Origin: an uncultured Bartonella sp.
GTDB lineage: Bacteria; Pseudomonadota; Alphaproteobacteria; Rhizobiales; Rhizobiaceae
NCBI GenBank assembly: GCA_943913205.1
Contig: CALTWN010000029.1
Location: 1 to 12,899, forward strand
Reading direction: 5' to 3'
Length of the DNA: 12,899 bases
The notes beneath the pieces are model-generated. The model ran no database searches, was not told the DNA's origin, and saw nothing but the letters and a program-made list of their open reading frames with translations. The position numbers and the translations under genes are program-made. Shown here piece by piece: positions 7,502 through 12,899 of the stretch. The stretch's first letter is position 1. Each line of letters begins with the position of its first letter.

Positions 7502-8787
7502 CAAAAACATTAGTTCTTGTTCCTATTTTAAAAAATAACCAAAAAGATAATTCTGTAAAAGATGAAACCTTGCTTGCTGAAATTAATAGCTTAGCTAAAG
7601 CTATTAATTTAAACGTACAACATAGTTCATTAGTCGTTCTTACAAAACCGCGTTCTGCAACTTTATTTGGTTCAGGAAAAATAGCTGAATTATGTTCTAT
7701 AATTAATGAGCTATCGATAGAGTTAGTTATTGTAGATCATAATTTAACACCGGTACAACAAAGTAATCTAGAAAAAAGTTTTAAAATTAAGGTCATAGAT
7801 AGAACCGCCCTTATTTTAGAAATTTTTGGTGCCAGAGCTAAAACAAAAGAGGGAACGCTTCAGGTTGAACTGGCGCATTTAACTTATCAAAAAAGCAGGC
7901 TTATACGTAGCTGGACACACCTTGAAAGACAACGTGGCGGTACTGGTTTTATGGGAGGTCCTGGAGAAAAGCAAATTGAAGCAGATAAAAGGCATTTGCA
8001 AGACAAGATTAATTCCCTAAAAAAGCAACTAAGTTTAGTTGTGAAAACGCGTGAGTTACATAGAAAAAATCGTAAGAAAAAACCTTATCCAATTGTCGCG
8101 TTGGTTGGATATACAAACGCAGGAAAATCTACGTTATTTAACAAAATAACATCTGCCAATGTTTTGGCTAAAGATATGCTTTTTGCAACTTTAGATCCAA
8201 CCTTGCGAAAAGTGGTGTTACCAAGCGGCAATCAAATTATTGTATCTGACACTGTAGGTTTTATAGCAAACTTGCCTATTATGCTTATAGCGGCTTTTAG
8301 AGCTACATTAGAAGAAGTATGTGAAGCAGATTTAATTTTACATGTTCGCGACATTTCTAATGTTGAGCATAACGAGCAAAAAAATGAAGTATATAAAACT
8401 TTGAAATATTTAAATATAGATGTAGAAAATTCAGAGCAAATAATTGAAGTTTGGAATAAAATAGATTTACTTGATCAAGAACATAAAAAGGAAGTTCAAG
8501 CAAATATATTTACTTATAATAGTGATATCTTTCCTATATCAGCAGAAACAGGAGAAAATGTAGATAATTTGCTTATGTTTATTGATAAGAAGCTATATGG
8601 CGATGCCAAATATTATAAATTAGAATTAGATCTTAATGATTTAAACAAATTAGATGAAGTATATATCTATGGTCGAGATATTTCGCGAAAAAACCTGGAT
8701 ACAGGTGCTATAGAAATTTGTGGTAAATTCACTCAAACTAACGCTACACAATTAGCACAAAAAGGTATAGTGCTTGAAAAAATATAA
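7498..8787 (+). CDS. hflX: GTPase HflX, ribosome-associated
   Basis: A TRAFAC-class GTPase that splits or rescues stalled 70S ribosomes. The 429-residue protein has the HflX-specific N-terminal domain, including VDHNLTPVQQSNLE (79-92) and the Gly-rich linker ERQRGGTGFMGGPGEKQIE (143-161). A basic helical linker follows. The G domain has G1 GYTNAGKST (204-212), G3 DTVGF (251-255), G4 NKID (320-323) and a G5-like ISAETG. The best start is TTG at 7498, overlapping the hfq stop (TTGA); any ATG alternative would cut into the N-terminal domain. The TTG implies coupled translation. The last ~60 residues form the C-terminal domain. The stop lies one base from the 3' end of the opposing tRNA gene. Confidence 0.95.
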   Translation: MTKTLVLVPILKNNQKDNSVKDETLLAEINSLAKAINLNVQHSSLVVLTKPRSATLFGSGKIAELCSIINELSIELVIVDHNLTPVQQSNLEKSFKIKVIDRTALILEIFGARAKTKEGTLQVELAHLTYQKSRLIRSWTHLERQRGGTGFMGGPGEKQIEADKRHLQDKINSLKKQLSLVVKTRELHRKNRKKKPYPIVALVGYTNAGKSTLFNKITSANVLAKDMLFATLDPTLRKVVLPSGNQIIVSDTVGFIANLPIMLIAAFRATLEEVCEADLILHVRDISNVEHNEQKNEVYKTLKYLNIDVENSEQIIEVWNKIDLLDQEHKKEVQANIFTYNSDIFPISAETGENVDNLLMFIDKKLYGDAKYYKLELDLNDLNKLDEVYIYGRDISRKNLDTGAIEICGKFTQTNATQLAQKGIVLEKI

Positions 8788-8788
8788 A

Positions 8789-8865
<77 letters not shown>

Positions 8866-8892
8866 CAATATCTTTGTACATAGTAACAAACT

Positions 8893-8903
8893 AACATCAT
8901 CTT
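8893..8903 (+). repeat. Left copy of 11-nt direct repeat AACATCATCTT
   Basis: Identical to 12133-12143, which abuts the mtnN stop codon. This copy is 27 nt upstream of the tRNA-Arg 5' end. The pair brackets the phage-derived island and could be a target duplication or recombination scar. The sequence is short, so a chance match is possible. Confidence 0.3.
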
Positions 8904-8966
8904 GCGAGTTAGCCTTATTGGCTAAATGCTTTGAAATAGCGGTGATATATTAATGTCACCTTTAAA

Positions 8967-9026
8967 TCAAAGATTCTTAAATTTTCTATAATGAAAACGT
9001 CGTGAACGAGACCGATATCTAGCCAT
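8967..9026 (-). CDS. 19-residue arginine-rich peptide, candidate gokushovirus DNA-binding protein (VP8/J-like)
   Basis: The peptide is MARYRSRSRRFHYRKFKNL: seven Arg plus two Lys in 19 residues, with no acidic residue. It starts at an ATG with an excellent Shine-Dalgarno (CGGAGG on the minus strand, 9038-9033) seven bases upstream. It is the last gene of the phage-like run, after the membrane protein. Microviruses encode a very small basic protein (J in phiX174, VP8 in chlamydial gokushoviruses) that neutralises packaged ssDNA. Composition, position and ribosome site all fit that role, although 19 residues is shorter than the usual 25-40. It is too small for homology proof. Its Shine-Dalgarno shares two bases with the left dif-like repeat. 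Confidence 0.6.
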   Translation of the reverse strand: MARYRSRSRRFHYRKFKNL

Positions 9027-9036
9027 AAATAACCTC

Positions 9037-9061
9037 CGATCGTATAATATATATTATGGAA
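9037..9061 (+). repeat. Left dif-like inverted repeat copy
   Basis: 25 nt, perfectly inverted relative to 11687-11711. It reads as an 11-nt arm CGATCGTATAA, a 6-nt centre TATATA and an arm starting TTATGGAA. E. coli dif has the same 11-6-11 layout with GGTGCGCATAA, TGTATA and TTATGTTAAAT. Taken over 28 nt (to 9064) I count 19 matches. The core ATAATATATATTAT is itself palindromic. The stop codon of the 53-aa membrane protein lies inside this copy. A XerCD site is a plausible reading; a repressor operator is the alternative. Confidence 0.65.
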
Positions 9062-9215
9062 TCTTTTTTTGCTTATCATATTTTGCTTTTAATGTAAAGT
9101 AAATTTTAAATACAACATAAGCAGGAAAACCAACAAAAATTACTACACCAAAAAAATAAAGTAATAAAAAAAATAAAACAATAGGATCTCCTAGTACAAA
9201 ATGTGGAAATAACAT
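9054..9215 (-). CDS. Small single-span membrane protein of the phage-like module
   Basis: A 53-residue protein, unrecognised. It has a short N-terminus (MLFPHFVLGDP) and a strongly hydrophobic stretch, about residues 12-40, with many Phe, Leu and Val (IVLFFLLLYFFGVVIFVG). A lysine-rich tail, KAKYDKQKKIP, follows. It starts four bases after the VP2 stop, with Shine-Dalgarno AGAGGA inside the VP2 3' end, so it belongs to the same transcript. The topology suggests one long or two short membrane spans with a positively charged cytoplasmic C-terminus. By position it occupies the slot after VP2. A lysis-related role is possible because ssDNA phages use small membrane or cell-wall inhibitors, but no motif shows this. 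Its TAA lies within the left dif-like repeat. Confidence 0.6.
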   Translation of the reverse strand: MLFPHFVLGDPIVLFFLLLYFFGVVIFVGFPAYVVFKIYFTLKAKYDKQKKIP

Positions 9216-9219
9216 ATCC

Positions 9220-9768
9220 CTACTTTCCTCTTAAATATTTATAAGCACGATAAGCTGGACTATGATAAAAATCCATACTTACAGGTCGCGTATTATTTAA
9301 ATTACTTAAAGCACTCCAAGCATTACCTGAACCGTCAGATGCATTATAGCCGAAATGGCCTATAGGAGTAACAATATTAAGATTAGAAGTATGTAAAGTC
9401 TTAGCACTATTAATATTAACTGAATTAGTCTGAGCATTAATATTTTTAATTTGTGCTTGTTGTAAAGCCAATTGTTGTTTTAATGACTGTTCTTGGAGAT
9501 GTATAGCTAAGGCAGAATTAACACCAGAAAACATGTTTGAGGCTGGTGCTGCTACGCTGCCTGAGGGGGCGCTCGCACCCCCATTCGCAGATAATATAGG
9601 GTTGAGACCTGCAGCTTTTAAATCAGCAACTTCTCGTTGATGTGCAGTATTACTCATACGCTCTTGAAACTGTCTATTTATATCAGCTTGTTGAGCGTTA
9701 AACTTATTCTGGTTATGAACACCGAATGCGTTCGAAACTGCATTAAATAGCCCAGAAAATATACTCAT
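9220..9768 (-). CDS. Gokushovirus minor capsid / DNA pilot protein VP2
   Basis: Microviral pilot protein, thought to form the conduit that delivers the ssDNA genome into the host. The diagnostic segment is FQERMSNTAHQREVADLKAA followed by GLNPILSANGGASAPSGS (residues ~34-71), the conserved VP2 signature. An Ala- and Gln-rich helical section follows, including LQEQSLKQQLALQQAQIKNI. The first residues, MSIFSGLFNAVSNAFG, form an amphipathic or weakly hydrophobic helix. At 182 residues it is shorter than many VP2 proteins (around 200-300), mainly in the C-terminal half. It starts two bases after the VP1 stop, with only a weak AGG ribosome site. The frame is intact although the neighbouring VP1 is broken. 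Confidence 0.92.
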   Translation of the reverse strand: MSIFSGLFNAVSNAFGVHNQNKFNAQQADINRQFQERMSNTAHQREVADLKAAGLNPILSANGGASAPSGSVAAPASNMFSGVNSALAIHLQEQSLKQQLALQQAQIKNINAQTNSVNINSAKTLHTSNLNIVTPIGHFGYNASDGSGNAWSALSNLNNTRPVSMDFYHSPAYRAYKYLRGK

Positions 9769-9770
9769 AA

Positions 9771-11322
9771 TTAAAACCTATCTATTCCACCTGGTATTGA
9801 GTATAATGGCATTACACGGGTACATTCAATAATAAAATACATATCACTAACAATTTCTGGTTCATTTTGTACAGCTAAGGCTCTTTTTAATGGAGGGTTA
9901 GATTGTATAAACTCTGTATTTAACATTGGCGTTTTGTCAAATTTTTGTGCTAAATGCCAAAAATCTAATGGTTGATCGGATATAGAGCGCAATTTACCAC
10001 TAACTCTATTAGGATTATAACGAAGTTCACTAAATCGTTCTTGATAGCCAAAAACCTTTTCGTTTATATCAGGATTACCGGTAGCAAAAATTTCTTTATT
10101 TAAAATTGCTTGTTCACCTAAATGAGCAAGAGAAGGAAGATAATAATCAAAACGAGAACGACGCGAATACATACGAGGTAAACCATATTGATATTTATTA
10201 TCTATACGAACAGATGCTAAACATAATAAAATACCATGTTCATCAAACGAACGCGTAAAACCTATATTATTAGCAACTTGTGTACCATATGCAGCCATAT
10301 TACCTTGTGGACTGGCACTATCGGTAGATGATGTTTGTGGTACTTGTTGAATATTAATATTAGATGAACCACCACCTAAATATTCTGAACGTTGCAAACG
10401 ATAATCAGGAACATCTACACCAAAATGTCCTTTAATAATTTCATTATAACGAGTACCTACACGAGCATCGCGTTCAAATATGCGTTGTAATTGGAAAGCT
10501 TGGCGTAATTCATTTATTGATACAGGAGGTATATTTAAATTAGCATTATCCATAATTACTTTATCAACTTTCCATCCATCTTTACCGTCAGTTCTATTAG
10601 GCTCATTAACTTTTAAACTATAATAATCAGCATAAACTGTATCTGCAGGCAAATTACCTTCTAAAGGAGAAATCTTTAATCTGATATTATCAGAGCTAAT
10701 ATTAGCAGTAGAATTAAAATTTAAAGTAGCACTAGGACCTTTCTGTGGCCAGGGAAGGGCCGAAGTAAAATAATCGCATTTTTTATTACGACGCAATAAT
10801 TTATAATTATTTATCGCTTGTATCTTCAAGCACAGGGTCTTGTAAATTCTCATCACGATAATGGTCATTCCAAACCTTATTATAAGCTCTCGCAAATAAT
10901 GAATTAAATTTTAAATTTGGAACTTTAGGCGGTATACCCATATAATCAAATAATGAACCAACTGGAATACCTTTATCGCCTGAATCGAATACTGGAACTA
11001 AATAATCAGTACTAGCATCTGGCTTATCTTTTTGGCCATTTAATTCTTCCCAATGATTAAATAATAAGCGATTTGGCACGAAAAAATAATGATAATCGAT
11101 ATAAATATTATCCATTACTGGCGCAACTGGTGTAGCTAAACGAGAAAACGCATTAAGCTTCATTTTGAATGTATCACCAGGATAAACCTCATCAACATAC
11201 ATTGGAACTAAATAACCACTATCAAAAGCTGTGATGTGATTATGTGAACGGTTAAAAGAGGAACGAGGGATAGAATTAATCTTAGTTTTACTAAAATCAT
11301 AATTAAAATCTTTTTTCTGCAT
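9771..11322 (-). pseudogene. Gokushovirus major capsid protein VP1, broken by a +1 frameshift
   Basis: The jelly-roll capsid protein of Gokushovirinae in two frames. The first frame (11322-10807) gives 171 residues, including FNRSHNHITAFDSGYLVPMY, YHYFFVPNRL and YRDENLQDPV, then stops. The second frame continues from about 10815 with LLRRNKKCDYFTSALPWPQK, INELRQAFQLQRIFERDARV, GTRYNEIIKGHFGV, RSEYLGGGSSNINI, LAHLGEQAILNKEIFATG, VFGYQERFSELRYNP and the C-terminus MPLYSIPGGIDRF. Removing one A from the AAA at 10812-10810 (minus strand) joins the frames, giving about 516 residues, close to normal VP1 length. No other stop is seen. The start has a strong Shine-Dalgarno (AAAGGAG, 11337-11331). The shift may be decay, a sequencing error in a homopolymer, or less likely recoding. 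The 374-codon second frame has no credible start of its own. Confidence 0.93.
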
Positions 11323-11362
11323 TTAAGGGTCTCCTTTGTAGTTTAGTTTCTTATGGTGTCAC

Positions 11363-11396
11363 CTAGCATATATATATCAAGTAATGTATATGCTAG
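11363..11396. repeat. Hairpin 1 in the VP1 leader
   Basis: Arms CTAGCATATA (11363-11372) and TATATGCTAG (11387-11396) are exact complements. Three more pairs, one of them G-T, extend the stem to 13 bp around an 8-nt loop. It lies 41-74 nt upstream of the VP1 ATG. No T run follows on either strand, so it is not a classical terminator. Confidence 0.6.
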
Positions 11397-11399
11397 CTT

Positions 11400-11418
11400 G
11401 CAGAGCTATAGCTTCTGC
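11400..11418. repeat. Hairpin 2 in the VP1 leader
   Basis: GCAGAGC (11400-11406) pairs with GCT-CTGC (11411-11418, one bulged T) around a TATA loop. It is separated from hairpin 1 by three bases, so the two would stack as adjacent structures in ssDNA or RNA. Confidence 0.5.
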
Positions 11419-11454
11419 GTGAATAGTAAGGGCCAGAATTAGAATGACTGGTTA

Positions 11455-11488
11455 GAGCTTTGCGGTAAACTATGTTTCCGCAAAACTC
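11455..11488. repeat. Hairpin 3 in the VP1 leader, the strongest
   Basis: GAG, a C/A mismatch, TTTGCGG, a bulged T and AAAC pair with GTTT, CCGCAAA and CTC around a TAT loop. That is 14 pairs over 34 nt. It is the most GC-supported structure in the intergenic region. An origin, packaging or replication-related stem is one reading; there is no T run to suggest termination. Confidence 0.6.
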
Positions 11489-11534
11489 ATCAGATCATTT
11501 GGATCCTTTAAAGAATTTATACGCTACCATAAAT

Positions 11535-11550
11535 AAGGATATAAATCCTT
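11535..11550. repeat. Hairpin 4 in the VP1 leader
   Basis: AAGGAT (11535-11540) and ATCCTT (11545-11550) form a perfect 6-bp stem with an ATAA loop. Short, and meaningful mainly as the fourth member of a hairpin cluster upstream of VP1. Confidence 0.4.
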
Positions 11551-11686
11551 CAATTACCATGCTCTAAATATTGCTTACCATAATGATCTAAATGGGATGG
11601 TGTTACTTAGAATATATACTAAATAGTTTAAAATAAAGCTTCACATATTTGCGAAAAGCTTCCATAGATGCCTTAATCACAAAAAG

Positions 11687-11711
11687 TTCCATAATATATA
11701 TTATACGATCG
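11687..11711 (-). repeat. Right dif-like inverted repeat copy
   Basis: Exact reverse complement of 9037-9061. On the minus strand it reads arm CGATCGTATAA, centre TATATA, arm starting TTATGGAA. The 25-nt identity ends sharply: flanking bases differ on both sides (ATC versus CTT after the GGA). The two copies enclose 2.6 kb containing VP1, VP2 and the membrane protein. Orientation is defined by the arms because the core is palindromic. Confidence 0.65.
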
Positions 11712-12143
11712 TATTAGTAAAAAACATAGTGTCACTTATATAGAGATATTAACACCATTACACCGAGCTATAAGCATTTGGCTCATGGATGTTGGCGCTT
11801 ATAATCTGTACGACTTCCTTATATAACCTAGTTTACTGAAAAAAAATATGCTTCTGTTACTCATATTTATTATGTTATTGGCAGAAATGATGAGGTATTT
11901 TTACCGCCTGAGCCTATTAGAATTAAAAGATGCTATGTATAAAAAAAGTTATATTATCATATGCGGTAAATATATCGAGGGTTGTTTTAGGTGTACTTTT
12001 TAAAAAAAAAGGTAGTCTGTATGTGAGCTTTATTGTTTGGGGACAACGCAATAAGGATTAAAATTTATGTGGTTTATTTGCAGTGCGTATGTCTATAATC
12101 AGGTAGTGCCTAAGATATAGGAATTGTAATTAAACATCATCTT
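11712..12143. other. 432-nt region with no recognisable gene; short plus-strand frames resembling decayed coding DNA
   Basis: No frame on either strand is long enough to call. On the plus strand, three short adjacent stretches look coding-like. One runs from the right repeat to TAA near 11821 (includes TPLHRAISIWLMDVGAYNLY). One spans about 11832-11942 (includes HIYYVIGRNDEVFLPPEP). One overlaps it in another frame and ends near 12003 (includes MRYFYRLSLLELKDAM). I do not recognise any of them. They may be remains of a phage gene, such as the missing replication protein, or of a host gene. The final 11 nt are the right copy of the direct repeat, abutting the mtnN stop. Confidence 0.35.
12133..12143 (+). 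repeat. Right copy of 11-nt direct repeat AACATCATCTT
   Basis: Identical to 8893-8903. It ends exactly where the mtnN stop codon (12144-12146) begins. If both copies are insertion scars, mtnN and tRNA-Arg would have been adjacent before the phage module arrived. Confidence 0.3.
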
Positions 12144-12821
12144 TTAGTTTAGATTACTTAAAATTTTTAATAAAATCTCTTTTGTTTTCGTGCTAAAGTT
12201 TGGAAGTTCAGATTTAAAGGTGTCAGGTGCCTTTTCATCAGCTAAGTCAGAAATCTTTTTTATAAATAAAAAACTGCATTGTGCTTTGAAGCAGATAGCT
12301 GCAATGGATGCTGCTTCCATTTCAATTGCGGCTGCGTTTGGATATTTATTTTTAAGCTCACAAACATATTGCGTATTGCTTATGAATTGGTTTCCGCTGA
12401 AAACTATAGCATTTTTTATTATTTCAAAATCTTTTAAATTTAAATCCTTTATTAGATCTTTATGGGATGTAATCTGTAAAGGTAAATTTGGTAATTGATG
12501 TATCGGATAGTTAAAAGCTGTTACATTTGCGTCGTGGAATATGGCTGTTTGTGCAATTATAATATCGCCCAAATTACAATTAACCCCCCCGGCCAATCCA
12601 ATATTTATTATAGCATCAGGATTATATTTTTCTATACATAAAGCCGCAGCACCGGCACTTAAGCTTATACCTATGCCGCTTATTATAGCAACGCAACTAT
12701 GACTGTTATAGGTGAACTCAAAAAGCTTAAAGCCTTTATAATTAATACATTTTACGTTTGAGCAAAATGTATTAAGTATCTTTGCTTCTTCTTCCATTGC
12801 AAATAAAAATATTAATTTCAT
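12144..12821 (-). CDS. mtnN: 5'-methylthioadenosine / S-adenosylhomocysteine nucleosidase
   Basis: Cleaves adenine from MTA and SAH, relieving product inhibition in methylation and recycling the ribosyl thio-sugars; cytoplasmic dimer. The 225-residue product has the family features in order. FAMEEE (7-12) has Glu12 matching the E. coli catalytic Glu12. Next come SGIGISLSAGAAAL (48-61), NIGLAGG (73-79) and DANVTAFNYPIHQLP (97-111), a segment strongly conserved in MTAN. AIEMEAASIA has the ribose-binding Glu169, and ISDLAD has the catalytic Asp192. Length is standard (~230). The start is the only sensible ATG, but its Shine-Dalgarno is poor. It faces the phage island on the same strand as the capsid genes. 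Confidence 0.94.
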   Translation of the reverse strand: MKLIFLFAMEEEAKILNTFCSNVKCINYKGFKLFEFTYNSHSCVAIISGIGISLSAGAAALCIEKYNPDAIINIGLAGGVNCNLGDIIIAQTAIFHDANVTAFNYPIHQLPNLPLQITSHKDLIKDLNLKDFEIIKNAIVFSGNQFISNTQYVCELKNKYPNAAAIEMEAASIAAICFKAQCSFLFIKKISDLADEKAPDTFKSELPNFSTKTKEILLKILSNLN

Positions 12822-12899
12822 ATAGTAGCCATAAGAGTTAGTATAATATCTATAATTGATCAGGCATTTTTAGATAATAATTTATTTATATCTTCATTG

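Larger units (their letters stand above)
11323..11686 (-). other. Gene-free VP1 leader region
   Basis: The 364 nt upstream of VP1 hold four hairpins and no convincing gene. A 29-codon minus-strand frame (11692-11603) starts inside the right repeat, but has no ribosome site. A ~33-codon stretch between stops on the minus strand (about 11496-11395) encodes a Ser/Tyr/Arg-rich tail (PYYSRRSYSSAS) but has no start codon. Either could be a remnant of a phage gene. The VP1 promoter must lie here unless transcription enters from further upstream; I could not assign one. Confidence 0.45.
8893..12143. mobile_element. Gokushovirus-derived (Microviridae) prophage remnant or captured capsid module
   Basis: The island between tRNA-Arg and mtnN carries, on the minus strand, a gokushovirus capsid gene (frameshifted), a pilot protein, a 53-aa membrane protein and a 19-aa basic peptide. 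They sit in contiguous phage-like order. No open frame resembling the replication initiator VP4 (HUH-type nickase) or scaffold VP3 is present, whereas complete gokushoviruses are around 4.5-6 kb. Two inverted dif-like repeats lie inside the island. An 11-nt direct repeat AACATCATCTT (8893-8903 and 12133-12143) could mark its edges but may be chance. Gokushovirus proviruses integrated at dif are known in Enterobacteria; applying that model here is inference. Confidence 0.75.

Noticed and set aside
7350..7538. 62-codon frame overlapping hfq and hflX
   Set aside because: It lies out of frame across two well-supported genes and has no motif.
8936..8962. Terminator downstream of the phage operon (GGTGA/TCACC stem)
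   Set aside because: The stem is 5 bp with a 10-nt loop and no T run on either strand, so it is too weak to call.
9771..10895. A separate 374-codon gene for the second half of VP1
   Set aside because: Its first ~25 residues are out-of-frame translation of the first VP1 part, and homology begins only after the frameshift. It is the 3' part of one gene.
12190..12498. 102-codon plus-strand frame opposite mtnN
   Set aside because: mtnN has all catalytic motifs on the other strand; this frame shows no family features.
12860..12898. Possible C-terminus of an upstream minus-strand gene (NEDINKLLSKNA then stop)
   Set aside because: Only 12 codons are visible and an open stretch this short is expected by chance; it cannot be supported from this window.

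Overview
This window looks like part of a small, very AT-rich alphaproteobacterial genome, probably from a host-restricted or intracellular lineage related to Hyphomicrobiales. Three things suggest this. The order ribD-ribE-ribH-nusB and the pair hfq-hflX are alphaproteobacterial. NusB and Hfq have alphaproteobacterial sequence features. The long convergent coiled-coil protein ends in a domain that I recall from the rhizobial 'kinesin-like / apolipoprotein A1/A4/E' proteins. The placement is inference from gene content and motifs; no phylogeny was run.

Region 1 (1-1797, + strand) is a compact riboflavin operon followed by nusB: the 3' end of ribD, ribE, ribH and nusB, all overlapping by 11 to 16 nt. 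Region 2 (1802-5710, - strand) is one 1302-codon gene for a membrane-anchored coiled-coil protein. It is convergent with nusB and divergent from the folate genes. Region 3 (5845-7181, +) is folP-folK with an ATGA overlap and no folB between them. Region 4 (7232-8787, +) is hfq-hflX, also overlapping, followed on the other strand by tRNA-Arg(CCG). Region 6 (12144-12821, -) is mtnN, the MTA/SAH nucleosidase.

Region 5 (about 8893-12143) is the accessory part and the most interesting. It holds structural genes of a gokushovirus (Microviridae, small ssDNA phage): a major capsid gene VP1 broken by a +1 frameshift, a pilot gene VP2, a 53-residue membrane protein and a 19-residue arginine-rich peptide, all on the - strand. 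No replication initiator (VP4) is visible, so this is a defective prophage or a captured capsid module rather than a complete phage. VP1, VP2 and the membrane protein lie between two perfect 25-nt inverted repeats whose layout resembles XerC/XerD dif sites. Inverted sites predict inversion of the cassette rather than excision. The VP1 leader carries four hairpins within about 190 nt. Between the right repeat and mtnN are 432 nt with no recognisable gene, only short plus-strand reading frames that look like decayed coding sequence.

The host genes are ordinary housekeeping functions (riboflavin, folate, antitermination, RNA chaperone, ribosome GTPase, methyl-cycle salvage). The phage-derived island sits between tRNA-Arg and mtnN, whose present flanks share an 11-nt direct repeat, a possible trace of the insertion.
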